Shown: positions 47,023 through 56,638 of the stretch, in pieces
Layout of the letters: each line of letters opens with the position of its first letter
How positions within the stretch are numbered: the stretch's first letter is position 1
IMG/VR virus record: IMGVR_UViG_3300009703_000019
Span: 1 to 60,947 of that record
Direction: 5' to 3' (one strand)
DNA from: a virus
Length of the DNA stretch: 60,947 nt
Notes under the pieces: model-generated
Databases searched by the model: none
The model's input: the letters and a program-made list of their open reading frames with translations, nothing else
What the model was told of the DNA's origin: nothing
Made by a program: the position numbers and the translations under genes

Positions 47023-48375
47023 TTATATAACAAATCCTGAGTATTGAGATTTTTCTTTTTGTGAATTAGATTGGGTCGAAACTAAACCGTCCTGTGCCTT
47101 AGCCTCCAGATCATAGAGTCTCATTTTCGAGCGATCAATTCCAACAGTAAACCTTTTATAATAGGATACATCATTATATCTATTTTTCAATTGTTTGATC
47201 ATAATCTGATTCATTTCTTCCAGATCCTCTGTTGATATGAGAGCTAACATGAGATCAACTGTAGCAGGAAGTCCAAACGATTCTGCAGTATTAGTTAGAT
47301 CGATATCCGCATCACCAGCACCAGATCTGTTAACTTGTGTTGCAGTAACGATAGGAAGATTTTGCATAACAGAAAGTCCTCTAAGTTCCTCTGCAATGCT
47401 CTTAATAATCGTATATGAATTATGATTAGACCCTGCCTTGAATCTCTTAGATGTGCAGAGATTTATATAATCCACAAAAATAATATCAGGTTTAAATGAT
47501 TTCTTTATCCTAAGTTCATCTAGAAGATGTTCAAAATGACCAGCATGAGCAGAGGATGTCGGATATTCTTTGACAATTAATTTACCTCTACATTTCTTTT
47601 TAACCTTATCTATCCTTGCATCGAACTCAAATTTATTAAGTTTAGGAACATCTACTATACTAACATCCATTAAATTAGCATCGATTCTTTCTGCGATTCT
47701 TTCTTCGGACATTTCTAAGGTTATATACAATACATTAGATCCTACTTCCATGGCTGCAGCTGCCTGATGACACATGACCAGAGATTTACCAACACCAGTT
47801 CCAGACATCCAGCATAGGAGTGATTTATTAGGTAGACCCCCCTTCGTAATTTTATTAAGAATATCTATATCAAATGGTATTTTTTCTTCTTTTCTGTGAT
47901 AGAAATCGAATCTATCTTCTGCAGAATCATAGTAATCATGCCCAACATTAGAATCAAAAGAAACCGATAGAGCATCAGATAATATAGAAGGTAATGCATC
48001 TGGTGTTAAATCTTTCTCTTTACCATCAATAATAGAAATGGATTTCAGTACTGCATTATATACAGATCTATCTTTACAGAATTGCTCTGTCTCATTAACC
48101 AACCAGTCTACATCAACTTCAGATGGAGAAATAGAATTGATATGATCTATTAATTTGGAATGTACATCATCAGTTATATTATTTCTTTTATTAATTCCTA
48201 TGATCAGAGCTTCTTTGGATGGAATATTTGAATATTCACCTACATAATTATGGATTTCCTTAAATATTTCCCTTTCTATATTTCCTTGGAAATATTCTTC
48301 CCTAATAAAAGGTATTACCTTTCTAAGAAATACCTCATTCGTTATCAGGTTTTTGATTATCGTTTCTTCTATCAT
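47023..48375 (-). CDS. 41: Replicative helicase gp41
   Basis: 450 residues; Walker A SGTGVGKSLV, DIIFVDYINLCTSKRFK (Walker B) and QVNRSGAGDADIDLTNTAESF are gp41/DnaB motifs. 5'-3' helicase of the T4-type replisome. Overlaps the gene upstream by 41 bases. Confidence 0.9.
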   Translation of the reverse strand: MIEETIIKNLITNEVFLRKVIPFIREEYFQGNIEREIFKEIHNYVGEYSNIPSKEALIIGINKRNNITDDVHSKLIDHINSISPSEVDVDWLVNETEQFCKDRSVYNAVLKSISIIDGKEKDLTPDALPSILSDALSVSFDSNVGHDYYDSAEDRFDFYHRKEEKIPFDIDILNKITKGGLPNKSLLCWMSGTGVGKSLVMCHQAAAAMEVGSNVLYITLEMSEERIAERIDANLMDVSIVDVPKLNKFEFDARIDKVKKKCRGKLIVKEYPTSSAHAGHFEHLLDELRIKKSFKPDIIFVDYINLCTSKRFKAGSNHNSYTIIKSIAEELRGLSVMQNLPIVTATQVNRSGAGDADIDLTNTAESFGLPATVDLMLALISTEDLEEMNQIMIKQLKNRYNDVSYYKRFTVGIDRSKMRLYDLEAKAQDGLVSTQSNSQKEKSQYSGFVI

Positions 48376-48631
48376 CTTTGCTCATACTCTTATCAATTTC
48401 TTGTACAAGGACATCCCCCATTATACATTCAAATTCTTCGGAATCTTTATAATCTTTGTTATTAGGATTATTAAGAACCTCAAAATCAAATGTTAAAACA
48501 GGTGGATCATCCTCAGAGAATCTAACATCGCCATATATATAAATTATATCATCAAAATTCCCACCCCTTAGTTTAATACCAGTTCTATCTGGCACATTTT
48601 CATTTTCAACATACGAATATTCTTGTTTCAT
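48335..48631 (-). CDS. Conserved T4-like protein before gp41
   Basis: 98 residues, acidic, with IKLRGGNFDDIIYIYGDVRF and PPVLTFDFEVLNNP, conserved before gp41 in T4-like phages. Function unknown. Confidence 0.6.
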   Translation of the reverse strand: MKQEYSYVENENVPDRTGIKLRGGNFDDIIYIYGDVRFSEDDPPVLTFDFEVLNNPNNKDYKDSEEFECIMGDVLVQEIDKSMSKDDRRNDNQKPDNE

Positions 48632-48635
48632 TTAT

Positions 48636-48664
48636 ATTATACCATTTTTTCGAATCACTGTAAA
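48636..48664 (-). promoter_or_regulatory. Sigma70-like promoter for gp41
   Basis: TTTACA (48659-48664), 17 bases, TATAAT (48636-48641). Followed directly by the 98-residue gene and gp41. Confidence 0.7.
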
Positions 48665-48892
48665 CTAATGAAGGAAAAATTTGTGTGGGCAGTCGTTTTT
48701 TAGATTTAAAATTTCGACGGATTTTTGCGATACAGGTTCCTTAATACCCTTTCGTTCTCTCCACATCAATTCTAACTTATAACCAAATAATTTAAAATCT
48801 TCATACTTGATACACAGCATCCACCCTGTGTTTTTATCATCCTCGTTCCTTTCTGGTAATGACAATATTCCTTTTACTTTAGTATATTTCAT
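48665..48892 (-). CDS. Small hypothetical protein
   Basis: 75 residues; KYEDFKLFGYKLELMWRERKG resembles the protein at 10701-10898. Ends CPHKFFLH. Not recognised. Confidence 0.5.
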   Translation of the reverse strand: MKYTKVKGILSLPERNEDDKNTGWMLCIKYEDFKLFGYKLELMWRERKGIKEPVSQKSVEILNLKNDCPHKFFLH

Positions 48893-48895
48893 ATT

Positions 48896-49039
48896 TTACC
48901 TCTTTCCAGATTGCATTCTACCAAATTCTGATAGTCGAACCCAATCGTGTTTAACATCATCCGTAAAATGATGATGTATTAATAATACAAATACCCAGAG
49001 AACTAATAGAAATATTATTAGTATCCCTGCTGCGTACAT
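48896..49039 (-). CDS. 47-residue membrane protein
   Basis: Starts MYAAGILIIFLLVLWVFVLL, one membrane helix, then HHHFTDDVKHDWVRLSEFGR. Lies between uvsX and the gene at 48665. Not recognised. Confidence 0.45.
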   Translation of the reverse strand: MYAAGILIIFLLVLWVFVLLIHHHFTDDVKHDWVRLSEFGRMQSGKR

Positions 49040-49056
49040 GATTATTTTTTTGATAA

Positions 49057-50070
49057 CTAATCCAGCATTTGTATATACCCTATAGAGAATTTTTCCTCTA
49101 CATATTCTGAGAAATTTGTATCTTCAAAGATTGGTTTCCAAAACTCCTCATTGAGGGTATCCTTTTCTCTGAAATTTTTATCATCTGTTACTGTTGGTCG
49201 AGTATACCAGCCAACCTTGGGTTTAGTTACAAACCCAGATTCAACTGCGACTTCTAGGAGACCCGAATATTTTTGAATACCCCCTTCCCATGATACCGAT
49301 ATAGGTATTTTAGATTTTTCTTTAACGAATCTGGATTTCTCAACATTAATGATAAAATCATAACCTATAATTTCTTTACCGACTTTATCTTGGCGACGAC
49401 CTATGATCCAAACTGTATTTGCTGAATATGTTATTCCGGTACCACCAGAAACTACCTGTTTTGAAAACATTTCCTGTGTTTCGTAGGTATGATTAACAGT
49501 AATCATAGGAATATCATTCAGTGTAAGATATGGAGTAGCCATACGAAATAATGACTTCATTTGCTTTGCTCTAGTCATATCTGCAACAGACTTAGAATCT
49601 TTTGCATCATCAATTTCTTTTTTGGATGCAAGATTACCGATAGAATCGATCATAACAAACACTTTGTCAGACGGGGTAATCTCTTCCAAGTGGGTTATAA
49701 GGTCGAATTTTAGTTCTTCAATATTTTTAATAGGAATATGAAGAACTCTATTCATATCAATACCAAACGAATCCCAATATGCTTGAGGTGATCCAAATTC
49801 AGAATCATAAAATAATGTTATGGAATCAGGAAATTTATCCTGATATGCCTTGAGCATCAAAAGACCAAAGGAGGTTTTATAATTTTTAGAAGGACCAGCA
49901 ATCACAGTGAGTCCAGAAGTAATACCACCATCAAATTTTCCTGATAATGCAACATTGATCATAGGAACTGCAGTTGAGATTGGTTCGCTTTGATTTAATA
50001 TTTTGGACTCTGACATAATTGATGCCAGTTTTATTTTGGATGTAGATTTCATTCTCTCAAGTAAACTCAT
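49057..50070 (-). CDS. uvsX: UvsX recombinase (RecA-like)
   Basis: 337 residues (T4 UvsX 391). Walker A AGPSKNYKTS, DSEFGSPQAYWDS, FVMIDSIGNLASKKE and SGGTGITYSAN (L2-like) are UvsX motifs. Strand exchange in recombination-dependent replication. Start at the ATG 50070; the frame extends one codon to a TTG. Confidence 0.9.
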   Translation of the reverse strand: MSLLERMKSTSKIKLASIMSESKILNQSEPISTAVPMINVALSGKFDGGITSGLTVIAGPSKNYKTSFGLLMLKAYQDKFPDSITLFYDSEFGSPQAYWDSFGIDMNRVLHIPIKNIEELKFDLITHLEEITPSDKVFVMIDSIGNLASKKEIDDAKDSKSVADMTRAKQMKSLFRMATPYLTLNDIPMITVNHTYETQEMFSKQVVSGGTGITYSANTVWIIGRRQDKVGKEIIGYDFIINVEKSRFVKEKSKIPISVSWEGGIQKYSGLLEVAVESGFVTKPKVGWYTRPTVTDDKNFREKDTLNEEFWKPIFEDTNFSEYVEEKFSIGYIQMLD

Positions 50071-50076
50071 CAATAT

Positions 50077-50337
50077 TTACCCCGTGACTTTGAGATTTTG
50101 TATATGCCATGTTCCACCAGCACCAGATTTAAACACCAAACGGACTAGTTCAGCAGAAACAATCTCTACTATTTTAGCTTGTTCTGAACTCTTGAATTGA
50201 TAAAGCTCATCATATTTTAATGAAACGATATCCCCTATTCTAGTACCCCATTTTTCAAAAAAGGTTCTTTCCATCTCTTCCCTTTTTTCTTGTAGTTTCT
50301 TTTCTGCATCCAGATCTTTCATGTCTTGTAAATTCAT
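50077..50337 (-). CDS. Hypothetical protein between uvsX and DNA polymerase
   Basis: 86 residues from ATG at 50337 (ATGA with the polymerase stop). The helical front (KDLDAEKKLQEKREEMERTFF) is followed by beta strands (DIVSLKYDELYQF, IVEIVSAELVRLVF). Not UvsY by sequence. Position suggests a replication accessory role. Confidence 0.55.
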   Translation of the reverse strand: MNLQDMKDLDAEKKLQEKREEMERTFFEKWGTRIGDIVSLKYDELYQFKSSEQAKIVEIVSAELVRLVFKSGAGGTWHIQNLKVTG

Positions 50338-52790
50338 GTAAAAAATTCCTCCAATGTATTTCTTTTTTCGGGTGTCCAATTAATAATTTTTAACATATTA
50401 TCAACTGGCATTAAAAATGCTTTCTCGAATTGAAGATCATAATCTATATATTCAGATAACTCAAGTTCTCTAGGAAGAACAGAAGGAACCGAAATTACAT
50501 TAGATTTTATAGGATTAGGCATTTTAAGATAACAAAATTTAATCTTAGTCCCATTCTCTATATATTCGTATTTAGAATCTAATCCTAGTATTCTTACATA
50601 TTCATTATATAATATTGAACCTCGTACATGTATAGGGGTTCCTTTTTTAAATAATGTGGTATTATCATAAAATTTATCCAAATTGTTAGCAGTCCTAGGG
50701 AATGCGATATCTATGTAATCTGCCTTTGCAAATTCGAGTTTAAAATTGGAATAATATTCTTGTGCCTCCTTCTCTGTACCATTTAAAATAATTTTAATAA
50801 ATTCCTTTAGAGCTGTTCGGCATATAGGTGGTGTTGAACTTTTAATAGCCTCAATACCCATCATTTTAATTTTAGGGGTTTTATATCTAACCCCTTCATT
50901 ATCAATGACATTCATAATATATCTTTTTTTGGCAAAGAACACGGTTGAATCAGCAATTGCCTCTCGATCCATAAACATTTTCTGATCATAGGCATTCGTA
51001 TAATCTGCAAGATCTTGATACGATTCATCAATTAATTTTCGGAATTGATTAGATCCTATTGCATCAAGAAAATTAACTTTCTCCTCAACAGTCCGGGTTG
51101 ATTCAAATAATTTAGAAACAAGTGAATCGAATGTTACATAAACTGAATCCGTATCAGAAGCAATTATATAATCAACATCCCCTGTTAACATTATTTTGTT
51201 CATGTATTTATTAATAGTACGTTCGATCCATCGAATACTTAATTGCCCTGCTGTTGTAATGGATTCTGCCATATTAACATCGAAATGACGAAAATATTTA
51301 TTCCCAAGAGCACCATATAAAGAATTTAGAAGAATTTTAAGAGCCATTTGTTCAACATAAAGTTTCTCTTCGAGGTCTTTGTTTCCTTCCCTTTGAGCCA
51401 GGATCATTTTGCTCTTTACTGTTTTTCTTGTCGTGAAAAATTGATCCATTAATTCTGGAATAAAACCCCGGACTTTAGTAGAATAGGTCATTCCGTTTGG
51501 GGTTATAGTGTAATCTCCCAAATCAAATACGTTGGTTTTATCCAACATAGAATCAATCGACACATTAGGAATACGAGATTGAATGGTTTCCGGTGAAATA
51601 TTATACTGCATAATTAGATGAGGATACAGCGAAGCAAGGTCAAATGACATTACCCAAGAATGTCTTCCTGTTTGGGTTTCTTTAACATATCCACCAACAA
51701 AATCCCGGAACTCAGATTCCTTATTAGATCCAACAACAATATTTTTCTTTATAAGATGATTATAGCATATTACGTCCCAAACCTTTAATGTCCCAAGGAC
51801 ATCTACATAATTAGATTTAGCTTTATACGTCATCATGTAAACCAAATCCAGGAGTTTGAGTTTATCATCAAGTCTTCTGACTAGCTCAGTATCCTTTATA
51901 TTATAATCTATAAAGAGTTCATAATTTTTCTCATATAAATTAAAAAGGTTTTCATATTCAGAATAATCAAGTTTCTTTTCCTCTAGTTCTTCGAATGATA
52001 TGTTATTAAGGGAATATGATTCTCTATTTACAAATGTAAATTTTTTATATAGAGAGACATAATCTAGATTAGATATACCGAGTATATCATAGGTTTGCTG
52101 TTCTCTACCAAAAGAGGTATTAACTCTTTTCTCTCTTATAATCCCCCATGGACTTAATTTTTGGGCAAAATCGAAAGAAATGATTTTTGATATTCTGTTG
52201 ACGATATAAGGAACATCAAAGAATTCAATATTCCATCCGGTGATAACATCAGGTTTAATAAATTCCCAAAGATTTACAAATTTCGTTAGGAGATCCTTTT
52301 CATCTTCGCATTTAATATATTTAGAATTATCCCTTTTCGATGTATAATCCCCTGTACCAAATGTGAAATAATCATTATTATATTCTATGGTAATGGCATT
52401 GATTTCACCATTAGCCTTTTCTGGGTATGGAAACCCACCCTCGGGTGGTTGCATGGTTTCAATATCGAAATTGAGTACCCGGATATCTTCGGCATTAAAT
52501 TCAATATCATCTTCCCAGTTCTCAGCTATATATTTGTACTGATTCGGAAAATCCCCGTATACAGGGAATACATCTTTGAATTGATTAAAATACTCACGAG
52601 ATTTCTTAATGGTTTTAAATTCTTTTTTTATTAAAGATTTTTCCCCACTTAGATCTTTATATGATCCTTCCCCCTCAATCCAAAGAGATGGTTTGTATCT
52701 TATTTTTCGGAAATATTGTTTACCAGAATCGTATCCTCTGGTATAAATCATTCCGTTTTGTTGAATAGTATTTGTATAAAAACAATTCAT
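50334..52790 (-). CDS. 43: DNA polymerase gp43
   Basis: 818 residues, family B. Exonuclease motifs VLNFDIETMQ, GWNIEFFDVPYI; polymerase motifs SFDLASLYPHLI, LLNSLYGALGNKYF and YIIASDTDSVYVTF. The T4 enzyme is 898. The C-terminal AFLMPVDNMLKIINW and EEFF(T) are clamp-binding-like. Behind a promoter at 52822. Confidence 0.95.
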   Translation of the reverse strand: MNCFYTNTIQQNGMIYTRGYDSGKQYFRKIRYKPSLWIEGEGSYKDLSGEKSLIKKEFKTIKKSREYFNQFKDVFPVYGDFPNQYKYIAENWEDDIEFNAEDIRVLNFDIETMQPPEGGFPYPEKANGEINAITIEYNNDYFTFGTGDYTSKRDNSKYIKCEDEKDLLTKFVNLWEFIKPDVITGWNIEFFDVPYIVNRISKIISFDFAQKLSPWGIIREKRVNTSFGREQQTYDILGISNLDYVSLYKKFTFVNRESYSLNNISFEELEEKKLDYSEYENLFNLYEKNYELFIDYNIKDTELVRRLDDKLKLLDLVYMMTYKAKSNYVDVLGTLKVWDVICYNHLIKKNIVVGSNKESEFRDFVGGYVKETQTGRHSWVMSFDLASLYPHLIMQYNISPETIQSRIPNVSIDSMLDKTNVFDLGDYTITPNGMTYSTKVRGFIPELMDQFFTTRKTVKSKMILAQREGNKDLEEKLYVEQMALKILLNSLYGALGNKYFRHFDVNMAESITTAGQLSIRWIERTINKYMNKIMLTGDVDYIIASDTDSVYVTFDSLVSKLFESTRTVEEKVNFLDAIGSNQFRKLIDESYQDLADYTNAYDQKMFMDREAIADSTVFFAKKRYIMNVIDNEGVRYKTPKIKMMGIEAIKSSTPPICRTALKEFIKIILNGTEKEAQEYYSNFKLEFAKADYIDIAFPRTANNLDKFYDNTTLFKKGTPIHVRGSILYNEYVRILGLDSKYEYIENGTKIKFCYLKMPNPIKSNVISVPSVLPRELELSEYIDYDLQFEKAFLMPVDNMLKIINWTPEKRNTLEEFFT

Positions 52791-52821
52791 GAAGAACCCT
52801 CAATTTGTAGATCATAATAAC

Positions 52822-52850
52822 ATTATATATTAAATTCCGGGAATTGTAAA
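52822..52850 (-). promoter_or_regulatory. Sigma70-like promoter for DNA polymerase
   Basis: TTTACA (52845-52850), 17 bases, TATAAT (52822-52827). Confidence 0.7.
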
Positions 52851-52852
52851 CT

Positions 52853-53149
52853 TTATGACAGAATTTGTGATTTTGGTGCGTATATTTTAGAATACATAGA
52901 CGAATAAGAAGAAAGAATATCTTCTGTTGGGGCGGCAGAAGTTACAACAAAATCATTCGGAATTGTGAATTCTGTATTTGTTGAATACGGCATCCATGGA
53001 GATAATGCCATTTGCATTGCACCATCATCATTTCTACCAACTGGCATAACTACGGCAGGATTTTCCACCACATAGTTATCATCAACTTCAGTAATAACAT
53101 CACATAAAATATCTTCACCACTTCTCAATCTTAAAATCTCAATACTCAT
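52853..53149 (-). CDS. Sm-like conserved phage protein
   Basis: 98 residues with LRLRSGEDILCDVITEVDD and ENPAVVMPVGRND, ALSPWMPYSTNTEF: an Sm-like pattern conserved between regA and 43 in marine T4-like phages. Might bind RNA. ATGA overlap with regA. Confidence 0.6.
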   Translation of the reverse strand: MSIEILRLRSGEDILCDVITEVDDNYVVENPAVVMPVGRNDDGAMQMALSPWMPYSTNTEFTIPNDFVVTSAAPTEDILSSYSSMYSKIYAPKSQILS

Positions 53150-53532
53150 TTAATTCCTCCTATATTATATTTCGCTATTAATTCCCACTTATCTTTATCT
53201 TTGTGAGAAATAACCTTAATTTGGTTCATTGGTGCTAGGTTTCCTAGCTCATGTTTAACTTTCAGGAGACCCCAATCTGATAATAATTTAGCAATAGCAT
53301 TTCTTCTCTCGAGATCGTTATCTGATATATCAGTAGGTTTACCATCAAGTTTAAATAATTCCTTAAAATGAACAAGGTAATATTTATTTTGTTTATGAAG
53401 GATATGGCAAGACTGATAAAGTTTATTATCTTTTCGGGATGCCACACCAATCCTTGTCAATGTCTCTTTAATTTTCAGAAAATCATCAGCTTGTCCGAAA
53501 GAGATTTCTAATAATGAATCTATGTCACTCAT
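53146..53532 (-). CDS. regA: RegA translational repressor
   Basis: 128 residues, aligned with T4 RegA: DDFLKIKETLTRIGVAS, KLYQSCHILHKQNKYYLVHFK, RRNAIAKLLSDWGL and the C-terminal KWELIAKYNIG. Represses translation of early mRNAs by binding at the initiation region. Confidence 0.9.
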   Translation of the reverse strand: MSDIDSLLEISFGQADDFLKIKETLTRIGVASRKDNKLYQSCHILHKQNKYYLVHFKELFKLDGKPTDISDNDLERRNAIAKLLSDWGLLKVKHELGNLAPMNQIKVISHKDKDKWELIAKYNIGGIK

Positions 53533-53570
53533 AATATTTAGTCCGTTATAAAATATTGATATTTATAAAA

Positions 53571-53942
53571 TCAAGTTCCACCCTTGTATAAGAATTTTTT
53601 GATTTCAGTGAGATGATCAATAGATAACAAATCAAGTACGGCCTTAGCTTTTTTATCGGAATAATTATAATATTCTTTTATTGCAGAAATATTATCATCC
53701 TCTACAGATTTTAACCATGGTGCATATCGTCTCTTCTTTTTGATCACCTTCAAGTAGTATTTATATTGAATATCTTTATCAAGAAAATGGAATCTATTTA
53801 ACTCGTTGGCAAAAAATAATGTATCAATATTTGCAGACATACATTTATTAATGATAAATGGAGAATATTGGTCGATATACTCAGACAAATCTGTTTTATT
53901 AGAATTAACGGAATTGAGCCAATCTGATAATTTTAATTTCAT
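53571..53942 (-). CDS. 62: Clamp loader small subunit gp62
   Basis: 123 residues (T4 gp62 187), starting MKLKLSDWLNSVNSNKTDL. Helical, with PFIINKCMSANIDTLFFANE typical of gp62. ATGA overlap with gp44. Confidence 0.8.
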   Translation of the reverse strand: MKLKLSDWLNSVNSNKTDLSEYIDQYSPFIINKCMSANIDTLFFANELNRFHFLDKDIQYKYYLKVIKKKRRYAPWLKSVEDDNISAIKEYYNYSDKKAKAVLDLLSIDHLTEIKKFLYKGGT

Positions 53943-54871
53943 TTGAATTCACATCTAAGCATAATTTCTGTTAGAGCTGCAAGAATATTAATCTCAGGAT
54001 CAGCAACAAATGCAGACTTATATTGATATTCAGCTATGATAACAACTGCTTCTGGAATAGATGGCGGTTTTAAATAATCATAGAGAGAATCATAAACCAA
54101 TCTATAGATGGCATCGCTTTCATTATCAATATTATCTACAACCCATTTTCTAACATTAGTAAATTCCTTCCTCGAAAGAAACCCAATGAGTTCGTTAATT
54201 TGAATTGAATTTGTCGATAAAATACCAGAGTTTATTCCACCAGAACTTGAATACCTTTGAAGTTCATTAATAAGTCTTCTGAAATCTGGAAAGAATTTCA
54301 TTATGAGTTGAACCAGAACTTCTTTATCATACTTAACAGATTCAGCGGTTAATATATACTCAATACGGTTAAGAAGTTTAAGAGCTAAGGTGGGTTTATT
54401 TGAGGGTGTAATCGAAAAATCAATTACAGAACATCTAGAATGTATCGGCTCAATAAGTTTATTTTTATAATTACACGTTAATATAAATCTACAGTTTCTA
54501 TAAAATTCTTCAAATACACCACGAATAGCCTTTTGAGCCTCTGGTGTCATTGAGTCAGCTTCATCGAGAATAATAACTTTACCAGTGGAAGAAAACGATT
54601 TTGTTGATGCAAATTGTTTTACTTTATTTCGAATGGTATCAATACCTCGTTCATCCGAGGCGTTAATCATCACAAAATCCGCACCAATCTCGTTACACAG
54701 TATTTTCGCTATGGTGGTTTTGCCTATACCAGCAGAACCCGTCAGCATAAGATGTGGTATTTCTTTATTTTTAATAAACCCCTCGAATATTTTAGAAGAT
54801 GATTCTTCCAATATACATTCCGGAATTTTGGTTGGTCTATATTTTTCTACCCATAAAAAATTATTACTCAT
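53939..54871 (-). CDS. 44: Clamp loader ATPase gp44
   Basis: 310 residues; FLWVEKYRPTKI, Walker A GSAGIGKTTIAK, Walker B VIILDEAD and SRC box HSRCSVIDF. AAA+ clamp loader for gp45. T4 gp44 is 319. Confidence 0.93.
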   Translation of the reverse strand: MSNNFLWVEKYRPTKIPECILEESSSKIFEGFIKNKEIPHLMLTGSAGIGKTTIAKILCNEIGADFVMINASDERGIDTIRNKVKQFASTKSFSSTGKVIILDEADSMTPEAQKAIRGVFEEFYRNCRFILTCNYKNKLIEPIHSRCSVIDFSITPSNKPTLALKLLNRIEYILTAESVKYDKEVLVQLIMKFFPDFRRLINELQRYSSSGGINSGILSTNSIQINELIGFLSRKEFTNVRKWVVDNIDNESDAIYRLVYDSLYDYLKPPSIPEAVVIIAEYQYKSAFVADPEINILAALTEIMLRCEFK

Positions 54872-54888
54872 TCACTCACCTCATAATA

Positions 54889-55227
54889 TTATTTTAAATC
54901 TATCACCATATAATAAATTGCTAGAGGAATTGCCATTCCCACTATTATCGGGATCACCAGAATAGCTACTATATAATTCGATACATTAACATTCTCAGAG
55001 TTCATGGAAGACCATCTCATCATAGTATTTTTCCTATATGGTTTGAGTTTCCATAGTTTTACCTTATTCTTATATTTTTCTATTTTCCCGTCGGTATATT
55101 TTTCTATCTCGTATGATCTTCCATTTGAATATCTATAGAGATTATATCCAAAGAGAAGACATACTAATATAGCTACTCCAAATATACCAGAACTTAATAA
55201 TAATATTGATGTGTATAATGATAACAA
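54889..55227 (-). CDS. Two-helix membrane protein between gp45 and gp44
   Basis: 112 residues from TTG directly after the gp45 stop (TAATTG), no earlier ATG. Helices at about 5-28 and 84-107 flank a Lys/Arg/Tyr-rich loop. In T4, 45 and 44 are adjacent, so this is an insertion. Not recognised. Confidence 0.5.
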   Translation of the reverse strand: MLSLYTSILLLSSGIFGVAILVCLLFGYNLYRYSNGRSYEIEKYTDGKIEKYKNKVKLWKLKPYRKNTMMRWSSMNSENVNVSNYIVAILVIPIIVGMAIPLAIYYMVIDLK

Positions 55228-55878
55228 TTAATTTTCCGTTGTAACCCAATAAGTGACATTCTCACTATCAAATTTAGCAATTCCCTCTTTCGAAATTGAT
55301 AAGGTATAATCGTTTGGAATCATTTTAAGATTTTCATACTTAAAATAAAATTCATATTCTGTAGTTGAATCGACATTATCAATTACCGTGAGATGTGAAT
55401 TTTTATTACCATCTTTCTTATCAATAACACCAAAGGTTGTGGTAATCCCATCGGATTTTAAAACAATGTCAGACAGCTGAAGAACGGCGGCAGACTTCAC
55501 TGTATCGGATAACAGATCCTTTGGTAGTTTGATAGATACAAAAAAATCTTCAATATCGATTGTTTTGTCCGATACTGTTAAAATGTTTTTTGCTGCAAAA
55601 TGAAAACGAACTACCGTATTCGCTTTATCTTTCCATGAAATATCAACATAATCATCGGAGAAGTCGATACATGGTGATCTATATAAAGATAGAACAGAAA
55701 GGAATTCTGATAAATCATATATACCAAATTCTGGAAGATCTTCTTCAATAGCAGAATTGGCTAATATATTTTTCATGGGAGAGACGGTTTTGATTTTCCC
55801 CCCACCTGAATAATAAAAATTCGAATTGATAGTCGCAAAGTTTTTTAAGACTTCAAGAGTCTTTTTTGATAAATTCAT
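55228..55878 (-). CDS. 45: Sliding clamp gp45
   Basis: 216 residues (T4 228). LSKKTLEVLKNFATINSNFYY, DLSEFLSVLSLY and the C-terminal FDSENVTYWVTTEN match gp45. Processivity factor and late-transcription activator. Promoter at 55908. Confidence 0.85.
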   Translation of the reverse strand: MNLSKKTLEVLKNFATINSNFYYSGGGKIKTVSPMKNILANSAIEEDLPEFGIYDLSEFLSVLSLYRSPCIDFSDDYVDISWKDKANTVVRFHFAAKNILTVSDKTIDIEDFFVSIKLPKDLLSDTVKSAAVLQLSDIVLKSDGITTTFGVIDKKDGNKNSHLTVIDNVDSTTEYEFYFKYENLKMIPNDYTLSISKEGIAKFDSENVTYWVTTEN

Positions 55879-55907
55879 TCATTTCACCTCTTTTTAAATA
55901 TAATTCA

Positions 55908-55936
55908 ATTATACAACATTAATGCATGGTTGTAAA
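55908..55936 (-). promoter_or_regulatory. Sigma70-like promoter for gp45
   Basis: TTTACA (55931-55936), 17 bases, TATAAT (55908-55913). Confidence 0.7.
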
Positions 55937-55938
55937 CT

Positions 55939-56091
55939 TTATTGATGTGTGTGTCCGTCAGAGCTATGAGCATTCCCAGAAGGAAAAGTCGCACAATAGG
56001 ATATGTCAGGAGTGTGATTCAAGCACCTTTTAAATTCTGTATAATAATTCATAAATATAACAAATAATACAATATACAATAATAATTTCAT
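55939..56091 (-). CDS. 50-residue membrane/secreted peptide
   Basis: Starts MKLLLYIVLFVIFMNYYTEF; one helix, then two cysteines and a His/Ser-rich tail (HSSDGHTHQ). It lies between hsp20 and gp45. The tail could bind metal. Not recognised. Confidence 0.4.
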   Translation of the reverse strand: MKLLLYIVLFVIFMNYYTEFKRCLNHTPDISYCATFPSGNAHSSDGHTHQ

Positions 56092-56126
56092 AATAATCTT
56101 CCCATCGCTATTGTGCGATTAATTTT

Positions 56127-56567
56127 CTATTTAATATCCATAGTTCTTCGTTTTTTGTTTTCTGGTATAATTTTCTCGAGGTCGATATATAACATACCAT
56201 TTTCCATCTTGACTGATGATATCTCTATATTTTCAGAAATTTTAAAAACTCTTTCAAATTTACGTTTTGATATACCACGATGAAGATATTCTACAGATTT
56301 CTCATTGTTTTTTAATTCTGGCTGATCTTTAGATTTAACGATAACATTCGAATCATAATATTCAACCTGAATTTCATCTTTAGCGAAACCAGCGAGTGCC
56401 AGTTCAATAACATACATATCATCGGTTTTTTCTACGATATTATATGGAGGATATTTGGGTTGATTTAGATTGGAAATGTTTTCAAGTTCATGAAAAACCT
56501 TATCCATCCCAACAGAGAATTGGTTGTAGGGAAATCCTAAAAGTGGTCTAGTAAATTCGTTTAGCAT
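56127..56567 (-). CDS. hsp20: Small heat-shock protein Hsp20
   Basis: 146 residues; alpha-crystallin domain (YPPYNIVEKTDDMYVIELAL to NGMLYIDLEKIIPENKKR). Phage Hsp20 is common in marine T4-like phages and may assist folding of virion proteins. Behind a late-type TATAAATA box and a structured leader. Confidence 0.9.
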   Translation of the reverse strand: MLNEFTRPLLGFPYNQFSVGMDKVFHELENISNLNQPKYPPYNIVEKTDDMYVIELALAGFAKDEIQVEYYDSNVIVKSKDQPELKNNEKSVEYLHRGISKRKFERVFKISENIEISSVKMENGMLYIDLEKIIPENKKRRTMDIK

Positions 56568-56632
56568 AGTAGCTCCTTATTAAGCAAGTTGTAATGACCA
56601 ATATTGGTCGGCGTAATCCCTTTCGGCAATTA
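56568..56632 (-). promoter_or_regulatory. Structured hsp20 leader, possible RNA thermometer
   Basis: The leader has a perfect 14-base palindrome GACCAATATTGGTC (56596-56609) and, next to the start codon, TTGCTTAATAAGGAGC, in which GCTT can pair with GAGC over the ribosome site. A U-(U/C)-GCU near the SD is typical of ROSE-type thermometers of small heat-shock genes. Structure not calculated. Confidence 0.35.
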
Positions 56633-56638
56633 CTTTAT

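Noticed and set aside
50077-50337. UvsY as identity of the gene before uvsX
   Set aside because: Position is suggestive but sequence shows no UvsY pattern.
53560-53567. TATAAATA before regA as late promoter
   Set aside because: Located between two early replication genes; AT-rich context makes a chance match likely.
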